Assembly (NCBI RefSeq): GCF_002288065.1
Contig: NZ_CP016773.1
Span: forward strand, 372,001 to 436,000
DNA: 64,000 bases
Reading direction: 5' to 3'
From: Candidatus Planktophila sulfonica
GTDB lineage: Bacteria > Actinomycetota > Actinomycetes > Nanopelagicales > Nanopelagicaceae
The translations under genes and the position numbers were made by a program. Shown here piece by piece: positions 32,489 through 41,191 of this stretch. The notes below the pieces were generated by a model. It worked only from the letters and a program-made list of their open reading frames with translations. It searched no databases and was not told the origin of the DNA. Within the stretch, counting starts at the first letter, position 1; every line of letters starts with the position of its first letter.

Positions 32489-32494
32489 TGCCCA

Positions 32495-33283
32495 ATGCGC
32501 GTAGTTCGTTTTACTCCTCAGCCAGATGCTGGCCTAGGTACTGATCCGCTCTTTGGAATCCTCGAAGAAGATAACCAAATCTCGATTATCTCTGGCGATC
32601 CCATCTATCACGGCATCCAGAAGACAGCGGCAAAGGTCGAACTCACCAAGGTGCGCCTCTTAGCACCAGTTATTCCTCGCTCAAAGATTGTTGCAGTAGG
32701 CAAAAACTATGCAGATCACGCCGCTGAAATGGGCGGCGTTGTTCCTGATGAACCCATCATTTTCTTAAAGCCAAACACTGCTGTGATTGGCCCTGGCGAC
32801 ACAATCGTCTGGCCGGCGATGGCACCCACAATTGATTACGAAGCAGAGCTTGCCATCGTCATCGGTCGCGTCTGCAAAGAAGTCCCTAAAGAGCGCGTGA
32901 AAGATGTGATCTTCGGATACACGATGGCAAATGACGTTACTTCTCGCGAACTACAGAAGCGCGATGGACAGTGGATGCGTGCAAAGTCATTCGATACTTT
33001 CTGCCCACTAGGCCCATGGATTGAAACCGAGTTCGTTCCTGGCACACAGCGCATCACCACAACTCTTAATGGTGAAATCAAGCAAGATGCCAAACTTTCC
33101 GACATGATCTTTAAAGTCGAAGATATCGTCCACTTTGTTACCCAGGTAATGACACTTCTTCCAGGCGACGTCATCATCACCGGAACTCCTGCAGGAATTG
33201 GCCCAATGCCTGAAAAATCAACCATTGCTATATCCATCGAAGGCCTCGGCCAACTAACTAATAAGGTGAGCGCTCGTCCATGA
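32495..33283 (+). CDS. Fumarylacetoacetate hydrolase family protein
   Basis: A 262-residue FAH-fold protein. The core has VGKNYADHAAEMG, the metal ligands E-x-E in YEAELAIVIGR with a downstream Asp in NDVTSRELQKRDGQW, and the closing GDVIITGTPAGIGPM. Members cleave C-C bonds or decarboxylate oxaloacetate/acylpyruvates. It overlaps gltX by 4 nt, the usual actinobacterial pairing, so it is probably the conserved housekeeping paralogue. Exact substrate unknown. Confidence 0.88.
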   Translation: MRVVRFTPQPDAGLGTDPLFGILEEDNQISIISGDPIYHGIQKTAAKVELTKVRLLAPVIPRSKIVAVGKNYADHAAEMGGVVPDEPIIFLKPNTAVIGPGDTIVWPAMAPTIDYEAELAIVIGRVCKEVPKERVKDVIFGYTMANDVTSRELQKRDGQWMRAKSFDTFCPLGPWIETEFVPGTQRITTTLNGEIKQDAKLSDMIFKVEDIVHFVTQVMTLLPGDVIITGTPAGIGPMPEKSTIAISIEGLGQLTNKVSARP

Positions 33284-34743
33284 CAACTGCTAAAAAGGTA
33301 AAGGTACGTTTTGCGCCATCTCCAACAGGTGACTTACACGTTGGAAATATCCGCACCGCACTCTTTGATTGGGCATATGCACGCCACACAGGTGGAACAT
33401 TCCTTTTCCGTATCGAAGATACCGATACCACTCGCGTTACCGATGAATATATCCAGGCAGCAATCGACACTTTAAAGTGGCTCGGTCTGCAATGGGATGA
33501 GGGCCCAGAAGTCGGTGGCGATAACGGTCCTTACCTGCAATCACAGCGCCTTGGAATTTATGCCGAATGGGCACAGAAGTTCCTTGATCAAGGCGATGCT
33601 TACTACTGCTACTGCTCACCTGAAGAACTTGAAGCAGTGCGCGAAGAACAGCGCAAGGCAAATGTTGCACCGGGTTACAACGGACATTGCCGCGAGTTAA
33701 CGGCAGATCAAATCACTGCATTTAAGGCTCAAGGCCGCGAAGGCGTAGTGCGCATGCGCATGCCTGATGGCACAACAACATTTACCGATGAGATCCGCGG
33801 AGATGTCACCTTCGATCACAAGTTTGTTCCTGACTTTGTACTCGTGCGCGCAGATGGTTCACCCCTGTACACACTTGCTGTTGCAGTCGATGACATCTTG
33901 ATGGGCGTCACCCACGTGCTTCGTGGAGAAGATTTGCTCTCATCAACTCCTCGCCAGATCCGCGTCTATCAGGCGATGGGCGTGAAGATTGAGGATTACC
34001 CAGTCTTTGCTCACTTGCCATTCGTTATGGGCCAAGACAACGCCAAGCTTTCAAAGCGCAACGGTGAAGTTTCAATCGCTTGGTATCGCGAACAGGGTTA
34101 CTTGCCTGAGGCAATCTGCAACTACCTCGCACTCCTTGGTTGGTCACCAGGAGATGACCGCGAAAATATTTCGATGAAGGAACTCACAGAGCTCTTTACC
34201 GTTGAGAAGGTTCACTCATCTCCAGCACGTTTTGATATGAAGAAACTTGAAGCAATTAACGGCGACAAGATTCGCGCGCTCAGCCTTGAAGAGTTCGCTA
34301 CTTGGACGATGCCATTCCTTATTAAGGCTGGCGTCATCACTGGCACCGATGCTGAAATCGAATTGGTGAAGAAGGCCCTGCCTCTTATCCAAGAGCGCAT
34401 CGTGAAGCTAGATGAGGCTCCTCAGCTTCTCAAGTTCCTCTTCATCGAAAAGTTTGCAGTCGATGGCGATGCAGTTTCAAAGATTTCCGATGCTGCCGCT
34501 AAAGATATTTTGAAGCGCTCACTTGCAGATCTTGAAGGCGTTGCATCATGGAACCACGAATCAATCGAGGCCGTGCTTCGCGCATCTCTGATTGAAGAAC
34601 TAGGCCTCAAGCCACGTATTGCATTTACCGCTCTGCGTATTGCAACAACCGGCAGCACTATTTCTCCGCCGCTCTTTGAATCTATGGAGTTGCTCGGGAA
34701 AGAGGCTTGCCTAGCCCGAATTACGCAGGCTCTCAGCCTCTAA
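33280..34743 (+). CDS. gltX: Glutamyl-tRNA synthetase
   Basis: A 487-residue class I synthetase. The HIGH equivalent is PSPTGDLHVGN near residue 12 and the KMSKS equivalent is AKLSKRNGE. It charges tRNA-Glu; in actinobacteria the enzyme is generally non-discriminating and also makes Glu-tRNA-Gln for GatCAB. Both tRNA-Gln and tRNA-Glu genes follow directly on the same strand, which fits that role. Confidence 0.97.
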   Translation: MTTAKKVKVRFAPSPTGDLHVGNIRTALFDWAYARHTGGTFLFRIEDTDTTRVTDEYIQAAIDTLKWLGLQWDEGPEVGGDNGPYLQSQRLGIYAEWAQKFLDQGDAYYCYCSPEELEAVREEQRKANVAPGYNGHCRELTADQITAFKAQGREGVVRMRMPDGTTTFTDEIRGDVTFDHKFVPDFVLVRADGSPLYTLAVAVDDILMGVTHVLRGEDLLSSTPRQIRVYQAMGVKIEDYPVFAHLPFVMGQDNAKLSKRNGEVSIAWYREQGYLPEAICNYLALLGWSPGDDRENISMKELTELFTVEKVHSSPARFDMKKLEAINGDKIRALSLEEFATWTMPFLIKAGVITGTDAEIELVKKALPLIQERIVKLDEAPQLLKFLFIEKFAVDGDAVSKISDAAAKDILKRSLADLEGVASWNHESIEAVLRASLIEELGLKPRIAFTALRIATTGSTISPPLFESMELLGKEACLARITQALSL

Positions 34744-34794
34744 TTTTTGGGGTAAACTTCAACCTCGCGCCGCCAAGCGCAAAGTAAAAAATAG

Positions 34795-34866
34795 TGGGGT
34801 ATGGGGTAATTGGCAGCCCTGCTGATTCTGGTTCAGTAAGTCTAGGTTCGAGTCCTGGTACCCCAG
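34795..34866 (+). tRNA. tRNA-Gln (CTG anticodon)
   Basis: A 72-nt cloverleaf. Acceptor TGGGGTA pairs with TACCCCA, the anticodon arm GCTGA-TTCTGGT-TCAGT gives CTG, and the T loop is GTTCGAGTC. The discriminator is G and CCA is not encoded. It lies 51 nt after gltX. Confidence 0.95.
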
Positions 34867-34930
34867 CGCAGTACAAAGCAGTAAGCAGTACCTACAACTT
34901 CATATGTTTGTCCTAGTTATTTTTTGGCAC

Positions 34931-35003
34931 GGCCCCGTCGTCTAGCGGCCTAGGACTCTGGCTTCTCAAGTCAGCTACGAGGGTTCGAATCCCTTCGGGG
35001 CTA
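34931..35003 (+). tRNA. tRNA-Glu (CTC anticodon)
   Basis: A 73-nt cloverleaf. Acceptor GGCCCCG pairs with CGGGGCT (first pair G:U), the anticodon arm CTGGC-TTCTCAA-GTCAG gives CTC, and the T loop is GTTCGAATC. The discriminator is A and CCA is not encoded. It lies 64 nt after tRNA-Gln. Confidence 0.95.
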
Positions 35004-35041
35004 CAGTTCTTCTTCTTACGTAGTTAAGAATCGAGATAGTG

Positions 35042-36433
35042 ATGGCTTTTACAGAACGCATTGATTTATCTGATGCGCAAGTAAAGGCCATTTCTGCTTT
35101 AGTAAATGGTCGTATCTCTCAGAACGAATCTGTTCTTGATGCACATGGGCGTGATGAATCTGCTTTTCCTCCTATTCGTCCATCTGCCGTAGTTACCGTT
35201 CACTCCACTGAAGAAGTTTCAAAGGTGCTTGCTTATTGCAACACGGAAAAGATTCCTGTCACAGCATTTGGCGCTGGATCATCTTTGGAAGGCCATGTTC
35301 TGCCGCTCTTTGGTGGAATCTCATTGGATTTAAGTGAGATGGATAAGATTGTAAAGATTTCACCAGATGACTTAACTGTCACTGTTCAGGCTGGCGTGAA
35401 GCGAATGGCGCTCAATAAGAAGCTAGCTAATGATGGGTTGTTCTTCTCGGTAGACCCAGGCGCTGATGCAACTATCGGCGGAATGACATCAACCGGCGCG
35501 GCTGGCACGACCACAGTTCGCTACGGGTCGATGCGCGAGAATGTATTGAAGTTAACTGCCGTTCTTGCAGATGGAACAGTGATTGAGGCAGGACGCGAGA
35601 CCCGCAAACTATCGGCTGGCTATGACTTAGCTCGTCTCATTGTGGGTTCAGAAGGAACTCTGGCAGTTGTCACCGAAATTACTCTTCGCGTATTTGGTAT
35701 CCCTGAAAAGATGGCTGCAGCTGTTTCGCGCTTTCCATCTCTTGCCGATGGCGTGCAAGCAGCGATTGCCATTGTCCGTTCTGGTGTTGCTATTGCTCGC
35801 TGCGAATTCCTCGATGCGCAATCGATTAAGAACGTCAACGCCCACGATGGCTTAACTCTTCAAGAAGCGCCCACACTGCTCTTTGAATTCCATGGTTCAC
35901 CTCGTGGCGTTGAAGAAGATGCCAAAGTTGTTCAAGAGATCACCAGTGATTTCGGCGGAACAGATTTCGAATGGACTTCCGAAGAAGGCGAACGCCGTAA
36001 GTTATGGCAGGCACGCCACAACGCTTACTGGGCAGGCATCACAGCGTTTCCTGGAATGCGCGCAATCAGTACAGATGCAGCTGTTCCGCTATCAAAGCTT
36101 GCTGAAGCTGTTGGCGTTGCAGAAAAAATCTTGAAGGATTCACCATTCCCGCATTCAATTCTGGGACACGTTGCAGATGGCAACTTCCACACCTTTATCG
36201 TTACCGATCCCAAGAAGCCACATGAACTCGATGAAATCCGCGAGTTAACCCATAAGACCACTTCGGCGATAATCGCTATGGGTGGCACATGTACTGGCGA
36301 ACACGGAATCGGCGCGGGAAAGATTGATTCACTGCTTGAAGAAGCAGGAGCTTCATCAGTTGCAGTGATGAAATCAATTAAGGCTGCGCTTGATCCCAAC
36401 GGAATTCTCAACCCAGGGAAGATCTTTAACTAG
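35042..36433 (+). CDS. FAD-linked 2-hydroxyacid dehydrogenase (D-lactate dehydrogenase / GlcD type)
   Basis: A 463-residue flavoprotein. A PCMH-type FAD domain (about residues 35-215) has PVTAFGAGSSLEGHVLP and DPGADATIGGMTSTGAAG; the C-terminal cap ends with GGTCTGEHGIGAGK and LDPNGILNPGKIFN. This form resembles LDHD/Dld enzymes that oxidise D-lactate or related D-2-hydroxy acids with a quinone or cytochrome acceptor. ATG 35042 is used; a GTG sits one codon earlier. It converges with glycerate kinase, overlapping by 8 nt. Glycolate is an alternative substrate. Confidence 0.88.
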   Translation: MAFTERIDLSDAQVKAISALVNGRISQNESVLDAHGRDESAFPPIRPSAVVTVHSTEEVSKVLAYCNTEKIPVTAFGAGSSLEGHVLPLFGGISLDLSEMDKIVKISPDDLTVTVQAGVKRMALNKKLANDGLFFSVDPGADATIGGMTSTGAAGTTTVRYGSMRENVLKLTAVLADGTVIEAGRETRKLSAGYDLARLIVGSEGTLAVVTEITLRVFGIPEKMAAAVSRFPSLADGVQAAIAIVRSGVAIARCEFLDAQSIKNVNAHDGLTLQEAPTLLFEFHGSPRGVEEDAKVVQEITSDFGGTDFEWTSEEGERRKLWQARHNAYWAGITAFPGMRAISTDAAVPLSKLAEAVGVAEKILKDSPFPHSILGHVADGNFHTFIVTDPKKPHELDEIRELTHKTTSAIIAMGGTCTGEHGIGAGKIDSLLEEAGASSVAVMKSIKAALDPNGILNPGKIFN

Positions 36434-37520
36434 AGATAGCTCTTGCAATCTTGGCGCCCAATTGAGTGACTAGGGGAGCAGGGTTAGCAATGCACTTATC
36501 TGTATTGGATTCAATCGAAGTAAGCGTGTGAATACCTGCATATCCAGAGGCATGATGCGTATCCGCATCACCGCAGACTAAGTAGGTAGGAATCGATAAC
36601 TTCGCTGCGCGCTGCAAGATTCCCCAAGGGGCTTTGCCGTGCACGGTCTGTGAATCAAAGCGACCTTCACCAGTGATGATTGCATCAGCGCCGGCAATCT
36701 TGGAGTGAAATTCAACGAGATCAAGAATCAAATCGATTCCGCTGCGTGCCTCAGCTTTCAAGAAGGCATATGCCATAAAGCCAAAACCGCCTGCAGCACC
36801 TGCACCTGGCGTTGTTGAGTATTGACCACCCACAAGGGAAGCAAAGTGAGAAAGGGAACTTTCGAGAATTTCTACCTGCTCTGGCGTTGCACCTTTCTGC
36901 GGAGAAAAGACGTGCGCCGCACCCTGTGGGCCAAGCAGAGGATTGGTGACATCGCTAGCTAAGGTAAATGAAACATGTGCAAGGCGAGGATCAAAGTTAG
37001 ATGTATCGATACTTGCGCAGTTAATTAATGAAGCACCACCCGGCGCAACTTCAGCACCTGTTGAATCAAGCAGCTTTACTCCAAGTGCTTGAAGCGCTCC
37101 AGCGCCAGCATCTGTCGTTGCAGTTCCACCGATAGCAAGAATGAATTTCGTGGCACCTTTATCGAGTGCTGCCAGAATCAACTGTCCTGTACCGAAAGAT
37201 GTTGCGTTCAGCGCATCTTTCTTACCATCAGGTAACTGAGATAAACCAGATGCCTGCGCCATTTCGATAAAGGCGGTATCACCCTTGATTGCAATCTGTG
37301 CAGAGACGGGATTACCTAGGGGTCCTTGTACTTCAACAGAGTGCGCAGTAAATCCTGCGTGCAGCACGGCATCGAGAGAACCTTCGCCACCGTCACCGAT
37401 TGCAATCTTTATCGTTTCACAATCTGGGATTACCGAATGAATTCCTGATTCAATCCATGTAGCAATGTCGCTGGAAGATGCGCTGCCCTTAAATGAATCA
37501 GGGGCGATAACAATCTTCAT
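36426..37520 (-). CDS. Glycerate 2-kinase (GarK/GlxK family)
   Basis: A 364-residue kinase starting KIVIAPDSFKGSASS and carrying the family marks GDGGEGSLDAV, ALDKGATKFILAIGGTATTDAGAGALQALG and TGEGRFDSQT. It phosphorylates glycerate with ATP and feeds lower glycolysis. It is expressed from a leaderless-type promoter inside a 36-bp divergent gap shared with the next FAH gene. Together with the facing 2-hydroxyacid dehydrogenase it suggests use of glycolate or glycerate from phytoplankton; that link is an inference. Confidence 0.92.
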   Translation of the reverse strand: MKIVIAPDSFKGSASSSDIATWIESGIHSVIPDCETIKIAIGDGGEGSLDAVLHAGFTAHSVEVQGPLGNPVSAQIAIKGDTAFIEMAQASGLSQLPDGKKDALNATSFGTGQLILAALDKGATKFILAIGGTATTDAGAGALQALGVKLLDSTGAEVAPGGASLINCASIDTSNFDPRLAHVSFTLASDVTNPLLGPQGAAHVFSPQKGATPEQVEILESSLSHFASLVGGQYSTTPGAGAAGGFGFMAYAFLKAEARSGIDLILDLVEFHSKIAGADAIITGEGRFDSQTVHGKAPWGILQRAAKLSIPTYLVCGDADTHHASGYAGIHTLTSIESNTDKCIANPAPLVTQLGAKIARAISS

Positions 37521-37526
37521 GTATGA

Positions 37527-37532
37527 ATACTA
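37527..37532 (-). promoter_or_regulatory. Putative leaderless -10 element of glycerate kinase
   Basis: TAGTAT on the minus strand ends 6 nt before the ATG at 37520. Only 12 bp separate it from the divergent -10 of the plus-strand FAH gene. Confidence 0.55.
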
Positions 37533-37544
37533 AGAGCGCTGCGC

Positions 37545-37550
37545 TAATCT
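37545..37550 (+). promoter_or_regulatory. Putative leaderless -10 element of the second FAH gene
   Basis: TAATCT ends 6 nt before the ATG at 37557 and is back-to-back with the glycerate kinase -10. Confidence 0.55.
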
Positions 37551-37556
37551 TCCATC

Positions 37557-38402
37557 ATGAAAATCGCGAGATTCGGCCAGGTAGGTTCAGAACGTCCGGC
37601 AGTGATGGTTAGCCAGACTCAAGCAGTCTATGTAGATCACTTGATTAAGGATTGGAACCGCCCCGAACTCGAAGCTGGCGCATACGAGAAGGTGAAGTCA
37701 GCAGACCTTTCTGCGCAGGCTCCCTTTGATATTGCAGGCCTTCGCATTGCAAGCCCGGTTGCTCGTCCAACCAAGTTGATCTGTATCGGTCTTAACTATG
37801 CACGCCACGCAGCTGAATCTGGAATGACTCCACCACCAGAACCCGTTGTCTTTATGAAGGCACCTGATTGCCTTATCGGTCCTAACGATGAAATCGCTAT
37901 TCCACCGAATTCAACGGCCACAGATTACGAAGTAGAACTTGCCATCGTTATCGGCAAGCGCGCTCTGTATTTGAAGAATGAATCAGAAGCTCGTAGCCAC
38001 ATCCTTGGATATTCAATTAGCCAAGATGTTTCAGAGCGCCACTGGCAGATTGAACGCGCTGGCCAATGGGTTAAGGGAAAATCATTTCCAACATTTAACC
38101 CAATGGGTCCAACGATCGTTACAGAAGATGAATTCAAGCCAGATGATGTTCGCTTGTATTGCACAGTCGATGGCGAGAAGCGTCAGGATTCACGCACCAG
38201 CGACTTGATCTACGGCATCGATCACATCGTCTGGTACTTGAGCCAATTTATGGAGCTATTCCCAGGTGACATCATCAATACCGGAACACCTGAAGGTGTC
38301 GGTATGGGCTTTAAGCCAACGAAGTATTTAGCTGCAGGTCAAGAAGTAATTACAGGTATTGAGGGCATCGGAGAGATGCGCTCAAAGACTAAAGCTTCTT
38401 AA
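37557..38402 (+). CDS. Fumarylacetoacetate hydrolase family protein (second paralogue)
   Basis: A 281-residue FAH-fold protein of the ureidoglycolate lyase / 2-hydroxyhepta-diene-dioate isomerase group. It has IGLNYARHAAESG, YEVELAIVIGKRALY, SQDVSERHWQIER and GDIINTGTPEGVGMG. It differs clearly from the paralogue at 32495 and is likely catabolic, as it is divergent from glycerate kinase. Substrate unknown. Confidence 0.87.
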   Translation: MKIARFGQVGSERPAVMVSQTQAVYVDHLIKDWNRPELEAGAYEKVKSADLSAQAPFDIAGLRIASPVARPTKLICIGLNYARHAAESGMTPPPEPVVFMKAPDCLIGPNDEIAIPPNSTATDYEVELAIVIGKRALYLKNESEARSHILGYSISQDVSERHWQIERAGQWVKGKSFPTFNPMGPTIVTEDEFKPDDVRLYCTVDGEKRQDSRTSDLIYGIDHIVWYLSQFMELFPGDIINTGTPEGVGMGFKPTKYLAAGQEVITGIEGIGEMRSKTKAS

Positions 38403-38405
38403 CTT

Positions 38406-38921
38406 TTAACGTTCAGACTTGTGGCGGTCAGCCATCATCTCCATGAGTGCAAAGAGAACGCCAGATACAACGAAAGTCATATGAATTCCGATACGCCATC
38501 CTTCACGGTTGGCATCGAATGTTCCTTCTTGCATAAAGTCTTTAAGAAGTTCGATGACTGAGATAGCTACGAGTGAACCGATGAGCTTGATCTTCATGCC
38601 GCTTGAATCAACATGTCCCATCCAGTGTGGGCGATCTTCTGCGCCATCTGCAATTGCAATCTTTGATACAAAGTTTTCATAGCCAGCAAAGAGCACCAAG
38701 ATGATGAGATTGCCGAGCAATACTGTGTCGAGAAGTTCGAGAACCTGAAGCGTAATTTCGCTCATTGTTGAAGTAGTGATGTGGCTCATGATGTGCCAGA
38801 AAGAGTGGAAGAAGCGATAGAGGATTGGAATAAGGGCTAGAAGCAGACCGATATAAAGGGGAGCCAATAACCAGCGTCCGGCGAAGATTACTTTTTCTAG
38901 AAAGTGCTCGAGTTTCAACAT
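38406..38921 (-). CDS. YqhA family (UPF0114) membrane protein
   Basis: A 171-residue integral membrane protein read from the ATG at 38921; a longer reading adds an unlikely 16-residue leader. Hydrophobic segments lie near residues 14-34, 58-82 and 106-124, with the family mark LEHFLEKVIFAGRWLLAPLY at the start and GMKIKLIGSLVAISVIELLK later. TAATTT ends 5 nt before the start. Function of the family is unknown. Confidence 0.85.
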   Translation of the reverse strand: MLKLEHFLEKVIFAGRWLLAPLYIGLLLALIPILYRFFHSFWHIMSHITTSTMSEITLQVLELLDTVLLGNLIILVLFAGYENFVSKIAIADGAEDRPHWMGHVDSSGMKIKLIGSLVAISVIELLKDFMQEGTFDANREGWRIGIHMTFVVSGVLFALMEMMADRHKSER

Positions 38922-38979
38922 GGGCAAAATTATGGCAGTCCAGTGTGACAAAGCTCGGTAGACATACAAAGATGCACCA

Positions 38980-39819
38980 ATGAAGTTACGCCTGCTCGCC
39001 CTGATTGCGCTAACTCTGGCATCTCTATCGCCTGCAGATGCGGCACAGACCTTTACCGTCGGCGGCGATCGCCCTGTGACTGTCCATCTGCCAAACCAAC
39101 TTTCTGATCCCGCGCCACTTCTTATCTTGCTTCACTCAGCTTCTACTTCGGGTTCGCACCTAGAGAAATACATGGGAATTGCACCTCTTGCTAAGAAGTC
39201 AGGCGTTATCTATATCGCACCCGATGGAATGGTGAACCCCATTGGAAAACGATTCTGGAATGCATCGAAATCTTGTTGCAATCGCTTTAAGCAAGAAGTC
39301 GATGACGTTGCCTATATCAACTCACTCATCGATGAGATCAGCGCAAAGCAACCCGTTGATCCAAAGCGCATCTATTTAATTGGCCATAGCAATGGCGCAT
39401 TTATGTCATTTACCTTTGCCTGCAAGACAAACAAGGTTGCAGCAATCGTTGCTATTGCAGGTGCAATGGATGACGCAGCCGACTGCACACCATCAACGCC
39501 GCTCTCACTTCTTAATATTCACGGCACCGCCGATAAGACCATCAAGGTTGGCGGGGGAGTCATGAATGACTTCCCCTACACAAGTGTGAAGACCACAGTG
39601 AAGAAGATTGCTGCTGCGAGCAAGTGCGTTGATCCGGTGAAGGTAAAGAAAGATTTCGAACCCACCATCAAGGGCCAAGAGACAACAATCTTTGACTACA
39701 CCTGTGGTACACCGACCCACTTGCAATATTGGGAGATCAAAGACGGAGCCCACCGTCCCAACCTTCCATCTGATTTTGCGCAGCAAGTGATGGACTTCCT
39801 GCTCAAGCAGCATAAGTAA
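38980..39819 (+). CDS. Secreted esterase of the PHB depolymerase / feruloyl esterase group
   Basis: A 279-residue alpha/beta hydrolase with a signal peptide (residues 1-21, cleavage likely after ADA). The nucleophile is Ser137 in IGHSNGA; HGTADKTI supplies the Asp and IKDGAHRP the His. The relatives (LpqC, poly(3-hydroxybutyrate) depolymerase and acetyl-xylan/feruloyl esterases) act outside the cell on polymer esters. It is divergent from the yqhA-like gene across 58 bp. Confidence 0.85.
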   Translation: MKLRLLALIALTLASLSPADAAQTFTVGGDRPVTVHLPNQLSDPAPLLILLHSASTSGSHLEKYMGIAPLAKKSGVIYIAPDGMVNPIGKRFWNASKSCCNRFKQEVDDVAYINSLIDEISAKQPVDPKRIYLIGHSNGAFMSFTFACKTNKVAAIVAIAGAMDDAADCTPSTPLSLLNIHGTADKTIKVGGGVMNDFPYTSVKTTVKKIAAASKCVDPVKVKKDFEPTIKGQETTIFDYTCGTPTHLQYWEIKDGAHRPNLPSDFAQQVMDFLLKQHK

Positions 39820-39839
39820 AGAACTGGCAGAATCCACCC

Positions 39840-41186
39840 GTGCATGAATTCACCGCAGAGGTAGAAGAACTCGCAAAAGCTGTCATGGAGTACAGCCTTG
39901 CGCGATTGAAATCAGATCCACCTCTAGATGGCCCTCGCACAGAAGCAGATCTCTACTCAGAACTTGGTAACACCATTACCGCCCAAGGTCTTGGCGGCAA
40001 AGAAACTCTCAAGGTATTTACCGACACTCTTGCACTCGCTTGTATTTCAACAGACCACCCGCGCAACCTCGCATTTATTCCATCTGCACCAAGTGAATAC
40101 TCAAACCTCTTTGATCTCGTAGTCGGTGCATCTTCACTCTATGGCGGTTCATGGCAAGAAGGCGCTGGTGCAGTCTTTGCGGAAAACCAAGCAATCAAAT
40201 GGCTCATTGATATTGCAGGACTTCCAAAGTCTGCAGGCGGTGTATTTGTTCAAGGCGGAACGATGGGAAATCTTTCCGCCCTCGTTGTTGCTCGCGATCA
40301 AGCACGCAAAACACATCCTGATACTCAGCGCTGGGTAGTTGCCTGCAGCGCCGAATCACATTCATCAATTACATCTGCAGCCCACGTGATGGATGTTGAC
40401 GTCCTGAAGATTGAAACAAATGACGAGCTTCGACTTGATGGTGCACACGTTGCTAAGGCAATCGATGAACTACATGCCACCACCAATAAGCGCGTCTTTG
40501 CAATTGTTGGAACTGCAGGCAGCACCAACCTCGGAATCGTTGATGATTTAGCGACGCTTGCCAAGACTGCCAAAGAGCGCAATATCTGGTTCCATGTCGA
40601 TGGCGCATATGGTCTTGCTGGTCTTTGTGCACCATCGGTTCGTCATCTCTATAACGGCGTTGAAGATGCAGATTCATTTATCGTCGATCCGCATAAGTGG
40701 CTCTTTGCTCCATATGATGCCTGCGCACTTGTCTATCGCAATCCAGCGCTAGCTAAAGAGACTCACACTCAGCACGCCAGTTACCTTGAAACTCTTCACG
40801 ATGATTCTTGGTCGCCATCTGATTATGCAATCCACTTAACTCGTCGCGTGCGCGGATTACCGTTCTGGTTCTCTTTGGCGGCACACGGCACAGATGCTTA
40901 TTCAGAAGCTGTAGAAGAAGGAATTCGCCTTGCTAAGGAATCTGCAAAGCGCATCGTTGCTCACCCAAACCTTGAGCTAGTGCGCGAACCAGAACTATCT
41001 ATCGTTGCCTTCACTCGCAAGGGTTGGACACCGGCCCAATATCAGCAATGGTCTGATGCGCTACTAGAAAAGCAGATTGGCTTTATTCCGCCTTCAAAGC
41101 ATGCAGGTGAATCAATCTTGCGCTTTGCTTTCGTAAACCCTTGGACATCGATGGATGATGTCCAGATGATTCTCGATACGCTCTAG
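39840..41186 (+). CDS. PLP-dependent group II amino-acid decarboxylase
   Basis: A 448-residue fold-type I decarboxylase of the aromatic-amino-acid/glutamate decarboxylase family. The PLP lysine is Lys286 in VDPHKWLF, the ring-contacting Asp254 lies in FHVDGAYG, and AESHSSITSA holds the stacking His. Substrate among aromatic amino acids, glutamate or diaminobutyrate cannot be told. It starts with GTG after CAGAAT-N6, a weaker version of the leaderless pattern. It converges on an agmatinase-like gene 5 nt away. Confidence 0.88.
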   Translation: MHEFTAEVEELAKAVMEYSLARLKSDPPLDGPRTEADLYSELGNTITAQGLGGKETLKVFTDTLALACISTDHPRNLAFIPSAPSEYSNLFDLVVGASSLYGGSWQEGAGAVFAENQAIKWLIDIAGLPKSAGGVFVQGGTMGNLSALVVARDQARKTHPDTQRWVVACSAESHSSITSAAHVMDVDVLKIETNDELRLDGAHVAKAIDELHATTNKRVFAIVGTAGSTNLGIVDDLATLAKTAKERNIWFHVDGAYGLAGLCAPSVRHLYNGVEDADSFIVDPHKWLFAPYDACALVYRNPALAKETHTQHASYLETLHDDSWSPSDYAIHLTRRVRGLPFWFSLAAHGTDAYSEAVEEGIRLAKESAKRIVAHPNLELVREPELSIVAFTRKGWTPAQYQQWSDALLEKQIGFIPPSKHAGESILRFAFVNPWTSMDDVQMILDTL

Positions 41187-41191
41187 ATTAT

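Noticed and set aside
34744-34794. A promoter for tRNA-Gln with TTGGGG and TAAACT just after gltX
   Set aside because: The two elements are adjacent instead of about 17 nt apart, so the pair is not a normal promoter.
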